Shown: positions 21,809 to 32,370 of the stretch, piece after piece
How positions within the stretch are numbered: the first letter of the stretch is position 1
Layout of the letters: each line of letters opens with the position of its first letter
From: Glycine soja
Lineage: Eukaryota; Streptophyta; Magnoliopsida; Fabales; Fabaceae
Assembly (NCBI RefSeq): GCF_004193775.1
Contig: NC_041011.1
Coordinates: forward strand, 42,415,167-42,479,166
DNA length: 64,000 bases
Direction: 5' to 3'
Notes under the pieces: model-generated
Database searches by the model: none
Told to the model about the DNA's origin: nothing
Seen by the model: only the letters and a program-made list of their open reading frames with translations
Made by a program: the position numbers and the translations under genes

Positions 21809-23611
21809 TTACAAAGAACTGAGGAAATAATGATCTCTATTGTAATTATAATCCCCATCCGAAGGCATCTTGGTATATCTTGAGCTGCGATGGCAACTAT
21901 ATACGGAGCAATAGGCTTGCACAGCAGTTAGAACCAAGAATACAAAAGCAGCAACAAACGTATAGAATTTCTCTGCAGAATACACGTACTTGACCATGGC
22001 CCTATTAACCTTCTGGGAATCATCGTACTTGGCGTTGACTTTCTTAATCACTTTTTCCAGATCTTGAGTGTTGGTAGGCCTAATCGATTTGCTAATCCCA
22101 TTGAAAAGATCCGCGACGACTTGGTCACTCAGCTCGGTCTGAATGATTTCCCTTTGTACCAACAGCTTCACATCCTCACGAGTGCCAATAATAGCTCTCA
22201 TTATTTCAACGTACCTTGAAAACACTAAGGGTCTTTTGGAATCAATTAATGACTCGTAAGCCATCAGGTTTCTCATGATCACTTCTGAGTTGACATTCAA
22301 CTTGATACTAGGCAAAGAAAACATGCACGTTCCTTCATCGTATTCAATGCCTGAGATTCCTCCTAATTTGGCAGGTTGAAACCCAATCCCAGCTTTGTGG
22401 AGTTCCGTCACAGATGGGATTGTTGCAACCGAGCGAACATCCTTGTCCAGATTCTTGTCCCGCAAAATTTCTTCACTTGCTCGCTTAACTCCTCCGACAA
22501 GCAATGTAACGGATTTGAGGAGTTGGTTTTGACTTTGACGGGTTGATAAGGAACCATATAAACTATCAACCGTAGGCTGAATGAGTCTTGACACGTATTT
22601 TAGTAGATCATAAATAGAACGCAACGCCCGCATAAATAACGCTGGAATGTGCCTTATAAGTTCCCAAACAAAAAATATAATCAAGCAGATAAACAGCAGA
22701 AAGAAACCTAAAATGGCACGACATACGGAAAAGAATCCCAAGCACAAGGAATAGCATCTGGAACAGCATGTGTTTCTTCTGCTGTTGTTACCTTCTTCTT
22801 CATCCGTAGAGGACTGTGGATTAGATTCAAACAGTGGGCTTATGAAACCAAGCAAATGATAAATCAACACACTATCTTGGTTGGATTGAGAAATCGTAAG
22901 TTGGCTGTTTCCGCTGTCTATTTTAGGTTTCTCATCCGGTACAATGAAATGGTACATGAGATCCAACAAATGATCATACTCTTGTGGCTTTTTGGAGAGT
23001 TGTTGTAAGTGGACAAGTGGACAGTGCTTTTCACATAAACTTTGCATTTTTGCTCCCAAATCTTCTTGGGGTTGAATTTCATCACTTTCGCTTTTGCCCT
23101 TGCAGAAGGAGGCTTGGTTGACTTGGTGAAGGACAGGAGTGGGAATTTGGTTCTCGAGCATGTAAACATCACTGATAACAGCGTCAATGGTCAACTCTAG
23201 ACCAAAAGAGTTGACCAGGGGAAGGCCTTGTCTTCCGGTTAAGAAGCTATAGTGTTGTTGAGGCTCGGCATCGGCACTCCAGTGAAGTAAAGCTAGAAGG
23301 AAAAGGCCATCTTGCGCCAGAGCGTAAGAACTTTCAGGTTTTTGAAACGCATCTGCGTGGTATAAATGTTCATAAATGGATTTGGAGATGGGGATTTCGA
23401 AGGCGTGCTTGAAGACCCTCTTGGCTGCAGCTAACTTGAGTTCCAGTGTCATGGTGAGCTTGTCATCGAAACTATGGTAGGGCCCGAGGCCCACAAATTG
23501 AGGGGTGAAAGCTTCTGGCTTCGCAGAACACAAGGATTTGGGTACACGGCACACGCATGCTCTACCACACTCTTCAGGTTCACCCTCTTTGATTTCTATC
23601 ACCACTGGCAT
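21809..23611 (-). CDS. DUF247 (UPF0481) family protein, intact, 600 aa
   Basis: A single-exon frame of 600 codons, with the ATG at 23611-23609, has the complete DUF247 order. It contains VCRVPKSL (20-27), VGLGPYHSF (40-48), LKLAAAKRVF (58-67), AQDGLFLLALL (99-109), VYMLENQIP (149-157), LLDLMYHFIVP (215-225), PSVTELHKAGIGFQ (399-412), and PSIKLNVNSEVIMRNLMAYE (434-453). A hydrophobic C-terminal segment lies at about 551-570 (FVAAFVFLVLTAVQAY). A second strongly hydrophobic stretch is at about 292-318, after a Cys-rich patch, and is less usual. Family members are 400-600 residues long and are thought to be membrane-associated. Their biochemistry is unknown; in grasses, unrelated members act in self-incompatibility. 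The start is supported by alignment of the first motifs and a TATA element about 98 bp upstream. It is the only undamaged member of four copies here. Confidence 0.92.
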   Translation of the reverse strand: MPVVIEIKEGEPEECGRACVCRVPKSLCSAKPEAFTPQFVGLGPYHSFDDKLTMTLELKLAAAKRVFKHAFEIPISKSIYEHLYHADAFQKPESSYALAQDGLFLLALLHWSADAEPQQHYSFLTGRQGLPLVNSFGLELTIDAVISDVYMLENQIPTPVLHQVNQASFCKGKSESDEIQPQEDLGAKMQSLCEKHCPLVHLQQLSKKPQEYDHLLDLMYHFIVPDEKPKIDSGNSQLTISQSNQDSVLIYHLLGFISPLFESNPQSSTDEEEGNNSRRNTCCSRCYSLCLGFFSVCRAILGFFLLFICLIIFFVWELIRHIPALFMRALRSIYDLLKYVSRLIQPTVDSLYGSLSTRQSQNQLLKSVTLLVGGVKRASEEILRDKNLDKDVRSVATIPSVTELHKAGIGFQPAKLGGISGIEYDEGTCMFSLPSIKLNVNSEVIMRNLMAYESLIDSKRPLVFSRYVEIMRAIIGTREDVKLLVQREIIQTELSDQVVADLFNGISKSIRPTNTQDLEKVIKKVNAKYDDSQKVNRAMVKYVYSAEKFYTFVAAFVFLVLTAVQAYCSVYSCHRSSRYTKMPSDGDYNYNRDHYFLSSL

Positions 23612-23704
23612 TATGGTTTTGCTTTCTGATTAATTTTGGCTATGTGTTTAATTATTTTGTTTTAGGGCATGGCTCTGCTAATATTCTTGGTTTCTTAATT
23701 TGCA

Positions 23705-23716
23705 GAGATATATAGA
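23705..23716 (-). promoter_or_regulatory. Probable TATA box of the DUF247 gene
   Basis: On the minus strand the sequence reads CTCTATATATCTCTGC, with TATATA at 23709-23714, about 98 bp upstream of the ATG. That leaves room for a leader of about 65-70 bases. The same element is preserved in the duplicated upstream copy at 26061-26066, which has no gene beside it. Confidence 0.5.
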
Positions 23717-23930
23717 GATGAGATGGAAAAGGCTAGGTTTCCAGAATTTATTGCAAGTTGACAATTATTTACTCTCATCCTAATCACATGTCCCAATTGC
23801 ATGTGTTAAAAACCTCCGAGGTTACCCACAGGCCAGAGGGTCTTGGTCTTTTAGAAAATATAAGTAAACGGGTCACCTTCCATCTGTCTCATAATAACTT
23901 TTTATAGGGTTAGTAAGCTTTTTTTTAAAA

Positions 23931-23934
<4 letters not shown>

Positions 23935-23992
<58 letters not shown>
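23935..23992. repeat. (TA)n microsatellite
   Basis: Pure TA run inside the duplicated segment. The copy at 26604-26651 occupies the homologous position but differs in length. Confidence 0.95.
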
Positions 23993-23996
<4 letters not shown>

Positions 23997-24224
23997 CTAG
24001 ATCACATCTATCTTTATGGGAAATAATTTATTAAAGAGTCTCGCTAATTAATGTCTTGCTTCATGCATTAAAATATTAAAAAGATATTTTTTTTTTATAA
24101 ATTAAAAATCAGATGTGAGCGTATTTTAAAATCATCGAGAAACATATTTTTACATATTTCAACAAAAAATTATATTTTTACTTTCTTAACCAATGTTTTT
24201 AGAATCTGCACTATCATAATTCAT

Positions 24225-24470
24225 AAATAATGATTTTAACATCGAACCTTAATTTTACAAGTAAAATTGATGTTAACAAACGCAGTGATCTAGTAAATAA
24301 CATGAGTTTGTTAACATCAGTTTTACCAAAAACCAATATTACTCAAGAAAGTAGGGAAAATTAAACATCAATTTTTTTTAAAAATTGATGTTGAGGTTAC
24401 TTCGTATACGTCAGTTTTTTTTATTTAAAAAAATTGATGTTGTGAGATCTTTTAATAATTGTTAATATGG
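24225..24470. repeat. Inverted-repeat-rich block with ACATCRATTTT motifs
   Basis: Alternating motifs such as AAAATTGATGTTAACAAA, GTTTGTTAACATCAGTTTTA and AACATCAATTTTTTTTAAAA followed by AATTGATGTTG pair with one another. The pattern matches subterminal repeats of CACTA-like elements. It is conserved in the duplicate at about 26930-27110, so it was present before the duplication. Confidence 0.4.
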
Positions 24471-24570
24471 CCCAGAAAATCTTGAACTTCGGTAACTTTG
24501 AAACCTTTCACTCTCATCACTCTTACTCGAACGCTTTGACACTTTGATTTGCAACCTCTCGCAACATTGT

Positions 24571-25313
24571 TGTTGGACCAGTGGCCTCAGAAATCTTAAG
24601 ATGGGATGGATTAATTTTCCACTAACAAACTTTTAACCCCCTTCTAAAAGAAGAGATAGGCTTGGAATGCAGAAGAAGCAGCAATCAATTTAGTAATGTT
24701 CTTTAAACATGCAAGACAAAATCGATTGCAATAAAATGAATGAGATAAGGGAAGAGAGAATGCAAACACAGTTTTTATACTGGTTCGACAAAGTTCGTGC
24801 CTACGTCCAGCACTCAAGCAACCCACTTGAGGTTTTCCACTCCCTTTGTAAAAATCCGTTTACAAAGTCTAAACCACACAGGGACAACTCATCCCTTGTG
24901 TTCAAGAATCCTTACAATTAACTTAAGAGACCCTCAGTCTCTTAATCAATCTCTTTGAAAGAGAAGAAAGAAAGAAGAATTCTCTCTTGAAGAGAAGGAT
25001 ATTACAATTGAAGTCCATGGAGAAACTCTTAATGGATTTGCAAGTATTTGCCCAAGAGTTTCTTTTGAGAGAGCATTTGATAATGAAGTTTTCTTGGAAT
25101 ATCTCTCTCATTCATTTTGTGTCCCAAATCACCTATTTATAGACCTTTGATGACCATTTAAAAATCTCTTGAACAGATGTGACTCTCAGGAGTTATTTTC
25201 TGAAGAGTTGTGACTCTTGAGAGTTATTCTCTGAATTTCTTAATTCTTGACTTGGATCAAACTTGAGAAGCGTTTATCTTTGAAATCATCAAAATCATGT
25301 ATACATACATTCA
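24571..25313 (-). mobile_element. Probable Copia solo LTR, about 743 bp
   Basis: Absent from the duplicate copy, where the flanks (CTCTCGTAGCATTG|TAACTCTGTCACTG) are continuous, so it is an insertion. It starts TGTTGGACCAGTGG, ends ATACATACATTCA, and contains TTTATACTGGTTCGACAAAG and CTTGAGGTTTTCCACTCCC, which I associate with legume Copia LTRs. CATTGT is present at both junctions, but an exact 5-bp duplication beside TG...CA is not seen, so the precise ends are uncertain. Confidence 0.6.
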
Positions 25314-25399
25314 TAGCATTGTAACTCTATCACTGCCGACATTGCAACCTCTCGCGGCACTGCATTAGATTTGCACTAGATTTGATCAGAGTGCGTTCA

Positions 25400-25983
25400 A
25401 GAAACTTGGTTTCTTCTAATTTGCACTAGATTTGATTTGTCCTAGTTTTGCTATAGTACAAGTTTGATTTTGATTATGATTTTTTTTTCCTTTTCTATGT
25501 TTATGATATGTTGAATGTCCATATGGATAATATGGATTTGGGGTTTAGCTGTTCATTTTCTTTTTATTTGTGTTAAACAAATTTAGAAATAGATAAATGA
25601 ACTGAAATTAAACATTAAAAAGAGATAAGATGGAGAAGACAAGTGTTGCTCACCTAAGGTTTCACTTGAGAAAAATGAAAAATGTTTCTCTCATAATTAG
25701 CTTATGCATAAGTTAAATCAAATTTAATTTAGAAGAGTTAATAAGAGGGAATTTTTACATATTAACTTATGTATAAGCTAATTTTAACTTACAAAAAAAT
25801 TATTTTAGTTTTACCTTCTTTTTTTTTCTTTTAGAAGTAGGTGTTTTTTTTTGTTAATCTTGTAGCTGACATTATTTAGTGGGATAAAATTTTATTGGTT
25901 GCTAGTTAGTGATCATGAAGTTGTTATTTAAGAGTTGTTAGTTAAAGAGGTCTAATTTTCAATGTAATTTGTAGGCACTTTTT
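25400..25983. other. Spacer between the two duplicated segments
   Basis: No gene. AT-rich, with a small inverted pair around ATAACTTATGTATAAGCTAATT (about 25700-25790). The left edge of the second duplicate begins at about 25984. Confidence 0.4.
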
Positions 25984-26595
25984 AATTTTGGCTATGTGTT
26001 TAATTATTTTGTTTTTGGGCATGGCACTGCTAATCTGCTTGGTTTCTTAATTTGCAGAGATATATAGAGATGAGATGGAAAAGGTTTCCAGAATTTTCTC
26101 TGATAATCACAGCCGTTGGTTTATTTATTACTAAATATATGATTTATTATATATCATCGTCAAAGAATTGAAACTCCAACTACGAGAGAAATCATTTTAA
26201 AATGGTGATGACTCAATAAAATAAATATTTATAATTATTAGAAAGTTTTGGATCATTTTCCGTTATAGTTTAAATTAAATGTGTACATAGTACATACTAT
26301 ATATTTTTTTTTATCTTTCTAAAAACCTACTGGCACTGCTTGTCTTTACTCGTAGTGAGATGGGCTCATGGGAAAGCTTCCCGGGTTCTTCACTATTTCG
26401 TTTTTTAGTTATTGCAACTTGACAATTATTTACTCTCATCCTAGTCACATGTCCCAATTGCATGAGTTAAAAAACTCCGAGGCTACCCCACAGGTCAGAG
26501 GGTCTTGGTCTTTTAAAAAATATAAGTAAACGGGTCACCTTCCATCTGTCTCATAATAAATTTTTATAGGGTTTGTAAGCTTCTTTTTTTTAAAA

Positions 26596-26655
<60 letters not shown>

Positions 26656-26748
26656 CTAGATCACATCTATCTTTATGGCCATGGGAAATAATTTATTAAA
26701 GAGTCTCGCTAATTAATGTCTTGCTTCATGCATTAAAAAATATTAAAA

Positions 26749-26797
<49 letters not shown>

Positions 26798-27262
26798 AAA
26801 TCAGATGTGAGCGTATTTTAAAATTATCGAGAGACATATTTTTACATATTTGAACAAAAAATTATATTTTTACTTTCTTAACCAATGTTTTTAGAATCTG
26901 CACTATCATAAATAATGGTTTTAACATCGTCAAGTTAACATCAGTTTTACACGTAAAATTGATGTTAACAAATGCGGTGACAATCTCATAAATAACATGA
27001 GTTTGTTAGTATCGGTTCTTGGTTACATTGATTTTTAAAAAAATTGATGTTGAAGTTATATTGTATATGTAAGTTTTTTTTATTTAAAAAAATCGATGTT
27101 GTGAGATCTTTTAATAATTATTTAGCGCAAAAAACCGTGAACTTCAATAACTTTGAAACCTCTCACTCTCATTACTCTCACTCGAATGCTTTGGCACTTT
27201 GATTTGCAGCCTCTCGTAGCATTGTAACTCTGTCACTGCCGGCATTGCAACTTCTCGTGGAC
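25984..27262. repeat. Segmental duplication, copy 2 (orphan upstream region)
   Basis: Homologous to 23627-25365 (see that entry), including the TATA element at 26061-26066, but no DUF247 coding sequence lies to its left. It carries a private insertion of about 315 bp at roughly 26094-26408, where copy 1 reads straight through (CCAGAATTTATTGCAAGTTG). It has two (TA)n tracts (26604-26651 and 26752-26792). Confidence 0.8.
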
Positions 27263-27524
27263 TGCAACATCACTGTTGCCCTCAGTTGCGACGCGCTACA
27301 ACCTCACTCTCACTCTCACGGTTCTGCAACTGTCGGTCACGAAAGATTAGGTTTCTTCTCCCTTCTTCGTGTTTTTGTACTTTGTTCTCCTTCTCGCACT
27401 GCCATTTGAAGTCCTTCTTCCTTTCTCTGTCTTACAAGTACCCTTTATCATTTCATTTCTCTTCATCCATCGCGTTAGTTTGACAGGACGCATTATAAAA
27501 GAACTGAAGCCTGATAAGTCTTTG

Positions 27525-27529
<5 letters not shown>

Positions 27530-27594
<65 letters not shown>
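27530..27594. repeat. (GT)n microsatellite, about 65 bp
   Basis: Pure TG run. It is the only long non-TA dinucleotide tract in the window. Confidence 0.95.
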
Positions 27595-27596
<2 letters not shown>

Positions 27597-27969
27597 TGTT
27601 TACAACATATTTGATGAAATGTGCATGTGTATGTGAGGATAATAGTCTGTATGTGTAACTGATTTATGAAGCAACTGATTTTGCATATTAATTCTTGGAC
27701 CACGAACTAGTTAATGGTTAGGATTGAATGTTGTTGGTTTATGAAGCCTTTGAGGCAACACAAAGACTTCTTCTGTTATTAATTAAGCTCACTAACTAGC
27801 TATGACTATGAGTATCTATATGTATATAAGTTTGATGTATTTTCTTTCAAGTTATGGTGCATTTTCTGAAATTGGATGCCGGTGTCATTAATTAGGCATT
27901 AATTGAAACTAAATGCATTTTCAAGTTATGGTGTATCTATATGTATATAGGTTTATGGGAATGATGATT

Positions 27970-28480
27970 GATGCAGGTGGTGATTGAGTTTATCATACAA
28001 TAAGCACAAAGAAAAAATAAATTAGGAGAAGAAATAATTAGTCTGGGGTGAAACGCGCAAACGCTATCCTTAGAGAGAAAACGTTTCCATTGTTCTGGTA
28101 GAAAAATTTGGTTGCGTTTCTCTCTCATGATATGACAACCCGTGCTTTAAAAAATAAGTTTTTATAAGAGAAAGAAGAAAGAAAAGTAGAAAGTAAGAAA
28201 TCAAACTGTTGTTCTGCTTGTGTGTTTTTTAGTGAGAAGAAAAAAAATATATATAAACATAGATTCTCTTATGCAATAATAAAAATTTGACTAGAAACCA
28301 ACTTAAAGTATAAAAAAATGTAACAAATTACATCAACTCATTAAAATAAAATCTTATAAAGATGAAAAATCTAATTTTAGGTAAAAAATTCTAAAATAAA
28401 TATTTTATTTTATAAAATTAAATTAATATAAGTAATATATATTTATAAATTTTAAATTATAAAACAAATATTTACTAACA
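27970..28480 (-). mobile_element. LTR fragment, same family as the solo LTR at 19981
   Basis: Reading the minus strand from 28480 gives TGTTAGTAAATATTTG and the AT-rich block shared with 19981-20060. Further in it shares the block CGTTTTCTCTCTAAGGATA...CACC(C/T)AGACTAATTATTTCTTC and ends near GCTTATTGTATGATA. The expected CTAACA end is missing at about 27970, so it is truncated or rearranged there. Its intact end directly abuts DUF247 pseudogene 2. Confidence 0.7.
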
Positions 28481-29935
28481 TAATCATCCTACCCTCTCCT
28501 TCTTTCTCACCGTTGATGGATTGTTCTTGTTGGCTTTCATAACGCTTCTCACCAGCAGCACTACTGGCGGCAACCCGTAAAATTCTCAAACTTGTTAACT
28601 GGAAACCTCAGGGCTCAGGATGCTCTTGTTTAACGCTGCTGGTGTGGAATTGACCAAGAAGGTTCTTATCAGGGAAGTTTTCATGCTCGAGAACCAAATT
28701 CCCTTTCATGTTCTTGAGCAGATCAGTGGAGAAAAAATTATTCAATCAGAATCAAAAGGTGAGGGCCTGCGTTCGAACGTGGAAAATTTCTGTAAATAAC
28801 ACTGTCTTCTGGTGAAATTACAAGTGTTACCCAACCACACTGTTCATTGGTTGGATCTCATGTACCATTTGATTGTACCTAGGTCTCAGCCTCAGCCTCA
28901 GCCTCAGCCGGAGCCTGAACCTCAGGCGCCGGATCCCGGGGTTGAAGAATTTTTCCTAACATACTTTGGATTCGGGCAATGGGAAATACTTGCGTTACCG
29001 GTGATAATGTTTTTTATTCATTCCGGCATATATATTTGTTTTTCTCCTTGTGAAGCTACTTCCTGCACAGCCTCAACCTCGGCTAGAGTCCGAATATGAT
29101 CCGATCTTCTGCAGATGGGAATACTTTCTTCCGGTATATTTTGTTTATCTCATTCTGAGGCTATTTCTATGGGTGATAATTTTAATATTTCGTAAAATTA
29201 AAATGGTTTTCAGCCATTGTTTTCGGTTGGTTAAAATAGCATTTCGCCGGAGAAACTTAAACTCTGTGATTCGTTGGTTACATGGTGCTCTATCCAGCTG
29301 GAAGATAGTAGGGTTAATAATCCATTAGTCAGATCCTTGACACAAACGGTTGCAAATCTTATGGAGATCACAGAAAGGCGACAGACGTCAACAGATTCTA
29401 ATGAAGGTGCTCCCCGGGATGAAAAGCTTCCATCTGCGAAGCAACTCCGCAATGCCGGGATCTTCTTCAAACCAGCGGAAAGGGGCATCTCATCCATTGA
29501 TTTCGATGACAAAAACTGCGTTTTTACTTGCCTAGTATCAGATTTGATGTCAACTCAGAAGTCATCATCAGAAACCTCCTTGCATACGAGACGTTAATTG
29601 AATCCAATAGTCCCTTGATCTTCACAAGGTACGTTGAGTTAATGAGAGCTATTGTAGTCACTCCTGACGATGTGAAGCTTTTTGGTAGATTCTGAGATCA
29701 TTAAGACCGATTTATGGAATGAAAAAGTGGCGCAACTTTTCAAGGGGACGAGCAAATCGATTAGGCCAACCATAACTCCAGAGTTGTATAAAGTGATTCA
29801 CAAAATTAAAGCCAAGTTCGACACTACACAGAAGCCAATAAACTGGGTTGTTATCAAGCATATGTCTGGGACATTCTTCAGTGTCTTTTATTTTTGGCTT
29901 TCACGGGTTTTCAAACTTATTGAAACTAACTTCAA
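28481..29935 (+). pseudogene. DUF247 pseudogene 2, 5' truncated and frameshifted
   Basis: The plus strand shows most DUF247 blocks in order but in shifting frames: LTVDGLFLLAF (about 28510), EVFMLENQIPFHVLEQI (about 28675), HWLDLMYHLIVP (about 28848), and a QPQP-rich linker. A hydrophobic segment follows (YFVYLILRLFLWVIILIF, about 29140), then LPSAKQLRNAGIFFKPA (about 29430), a PSIRFDVNSEVIIRNLL-type block (about 29540), and the C-terminal KGTSKSIRPT (about 29740). Frames change near 28600, 29040, 29300, 29530 and 29680, and an in-frame stop lies near 28795. The N-terminal quarter is missing, replaced by the LTR fragment ending at 28480. It is the opposite orientation to the intact gene. Confidence 0.85.
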
Positions 29936-29939
29936 AAAT

Positions 29940-30395
29940 TTAGGCATAAAAATTATCTCTCATTTATATATTTTATTTTTAATCGACGTGAATTTAGATT
30001 TTTTTTCCAAGAATGTATATAATGTTTTAAGGTTTCATGACTCGTTACGTACAACTACAAGGAAGTGAATTCTAGTACAGTAAATAATTATAAGTAAATG
30101 TGTTATGCTATTCTATATTTTATATATAGAAAAAAAAACTAGCTACAATTATGATAGAATTTAGCAAAATTTCAGGGGGTTGAGTGGAAAATTAAAAAGA
30201 ATACCAACGCATATATTCTATTAAAAGGAGTACCAGAGTTCTTGGTTCGTATAATAACATTCAAAAAATTCTATTAAAAAGAGATTCATTTTAACGAGTA
30301 CAAAACAATTCCACCATGTGAGTTTTAGTCTTCCAGATTATTTTTTGGAATAAGCGAACAAATTTTATAACTGGTACCGGCAGTACCTAAATAAA
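29940..30395. other. 3' flank of DUF247 pseudogene 2
   Basis: AT-rich. Contains one copy (about 30140-30310) of the AGAATTTAGCAAAATTT / GGGGGTTGAGTGG repeat that recurs at 31200-31620. Confidence 0.4.
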
Positions 30396-30721
30396 CTTGT
30401 ACAATTTGCAATTTCAAAACTGCTCGTGGAATCCGATTCAATGTTTGCAATTTCTCTCGTTGAGAATAGTTGCGCATCCACCCATAGCTGTTATCATCTT
30501 GTGAAGCAGATAAAGAGTTTTCTGTTGCTGGTGGTGTGTGGTGTGTTCTTCTGGAATTGAAGTATGTCCTGCGTGAAGCGAATTTCGTAGTTGCGGTTGA
30601 TGCTCTTGCAAGGCCCATCTCATTAGAAGGGGACTGTCGTATTTATGATTTGAATCCTAACTTTATTCATATAAATGTTATTGCTGATGTAGCTTCGATT
30701 TCTTTCCCACTTGTGTTTTAA
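30396..30721 (+). pseudogene. LINE-derived RNase H-like fragment
   Basis: Two overlapping plus-strand frames give VESDSMFAISLVENSC and HLVKQIKSFL, then after a frameshift YVLREANFVVAVDALARP and a C-terminal ISFPLVF before a TAA at 30719-30721. This order (VESDS, LVxxIK, then HxxREAN-xxADALA) is that of the RNase H-like domain at the C-terminus of plant LINE polyproteins and related plant RNase H genes. Only the last third remains, and it has a frameshift. Confidence 0.6.
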
Positions 30722-31190
30722 TAAAATCTCTTCTCTTGGTGCCTTAGCCCAGTATTGAACCCCCCCCAAAAAAAATGTACAATATGATTAATAACGTATT
30801 TTCTCTTTCTAACAATTTTTTCTTATTTATTAAAATCCATGCAATTTTCTTTAATTTGAAAATATGATCCACCTATTAGGACATACGATACCTATATTTA
30901 GTAGAATACATATAAATTTTACACAAATGTATTACCAAAAATACTACTAACATTTATCTCTTGTATACACATGTAATTAATTTTTAATTATTCAGGTTTC
31001 ATGTAACTTGTTGCAAAGAAATTAGCTATGTTATTTTATAAATATGACTGGTTTCCCGAGTGATTTGTTGGCTTGGAGTTTAAATCTCAGACCTTAAGTT
31101 CTCCGCTCCAAACCAGCAACATCCAAAAAAAGAGTTAGTTATGTTACTTATGAATACGAGTAATGCTAAAAAAAAAAGAAGAAAGAAGAA
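30722..31190. other. Intergenic, no gene supported
   Basis: AT-rich. The short stretch at 31055-31120 holds an inverted pair TTGGCTTGGAG / CTCCAAACCAGCAA around a leader-like segment. Nothing coding. Confidence 0.3.
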
Positions 31191-31194
31191 CTAC

Positions 31195-31620
31195 CTATAA
31201 TTATTATAGAATGAATTTGCCAAAATTTAAAAGGGTTGTTGGATGGAAAAAAGGAATGAAAATCATTTATGCATCGAAGACTTACAAGAATTTCAACTTA
31301 TTCTATAAAAACTCTGACTCCCTAATTCTTTCATAAATGAATATTCTTCTTTGTATGTGGAGACTGGAGTTTCATTTTCATTCGTAAGTAAACGATTCCC
31401 CCGCAACCGCCGACCCCCCAAAAAGATAATGGAGAGAGTAGTTAACTAATTTAGCAAAAATTATAGGGGGTTGATGGATGAATAAAGAAGTCAAAACCAC
31501 TCATATAAAAAAAAAATTGACTCCCTAATTCTCTTATAAATGGATATTCTTCTTAGCAAATGAAGTTTCATTTTGATAATGTGAGTAAGCAATCCGCTGC
31601 CCAAAAAAAAATTACGGAGA
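31195..31620. repeat. Two tandem copies of a unit of about 235 bp
   Basis: Copy 1 (about 31205-31440) and copy 2 (about 31445-31620) share TTTGCCAAAATTTA / TTTAGCAAAAATTATA, GGGTTGTTGGATGG / GGGTTGATGGATGA, ACTCCCTAATTCT, TCATAAATGAATATTCTTCT, and GTTTCATTTT. A third diverged copy is at about 30140. Confidence 0.55.
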
Positions 31621-31639
31621 AAGTTCAGAGTTTTGAGAA

Positions 31640-32340
31640 ACACCATTCAAAGTTATAACCGCGTGAAGGTTAAAAAAATACATTTAAAATTTTGTTTACT
31701 ATTTTATTTAGTTTTTCCCTCTCAAATCAAAATAAATTTTATTAACATTACATTTAAATTTTATGTTTATTATATTTTGTAACTTACCAGTTCTCCTACA
31801 ACTTCATAAAGAAAATGCTAAATGAAAAAGTAAAACATGTAATGTCTAGGAAATTAATGTATAAAAATTTTGTTTTTATACATTAATTTTTAAGAATTTC
31901 AACTTATTCTTTTATGTTTTTTAAAATTTCATTTTGATATCTTTTTTTCATTTTTTGTTAAAAATATTAGTACTCCATCAATAATTTAAATTTTGATGGA
32001 ACATTAAATATAAGTAAAATAATTAATTTAAAATAATGACAATTAAAATAATTAATTATTTCAAAATTTAAAATATTTATATCAAATTTTTAAATTTTAA
32101 TATAGTAAGATTAAACTTTCAAAAGTATAAAACACTAAGATGAAAATTTTAAAATAGTTAATGTACAAAAATAAAACATTCGAAAATATAAATAATCAAA
32201 ATATCTTTTAGTTAACTATAATTTATCTTCTTTTTTTTTTAAATTTTTCATCCCAATAAAAAAATCATTTTAGTCCCATAATTTAGCCCAATGTAGCACA
32301 TACTCACATGTAAAGGATGTAAGCATAGTGATGCCCTAAG
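31640..32340. other. Intergenic, very AT-rich
   Basis: No gene or defined element seen. Confidence 0.4.
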
Positions 32341-32370
32341 AGAAGGGCGTAACCAGAAAGCAAAGCCACC

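Larger units (their letters stand above)
23627..25365. repeat. Segmental duplication, copy 1 (upstream of intact DUF247 gene)
   Basis: Matches 25984-27262 in the same orientation. Shared blocks in order: ATTTTGGCTATGTGTTTAAT, TTCTTAATTTGCAGAGATAT, GACAATTATTTACTCTCATC, TCCATCTGTCTCATAATAA, a (TA)n tract, AATTCTAGATCACATCTATC, ATTTTTACTTTCTTAACCAA, and TTGCAACCTCTCGCAACATTG. This copy is interrupted by a probable LTR at 24571-25313 that copy 2 lacks. Confidence 0.85.

Noticed and set aside
22918..23187. Minus-strand open frame of 89 codons inside the DUF247 gene
   Set aside because: A shadow of the DUF247 coding sequence in another frame.
24780..24800. GGTTCGA-type B-box near 24782
   Set aside because: The motif is within the probable Copia LTR, and no tRNA fold surrounds it.
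27347..27703. Open frames with Thr-His or Cys-Val runs on both strands
   Set aside because: They are translations of the (GT)n microsatellite.
31055..31120. Possible tRNA-like or SINE segment with inverted pair TTGGCTTGGAG / CTCCAAACCAGCAA
   Set aside because: No A-box/B-box arrangement or cloverleaf could be fitted, and there is no target duplication.
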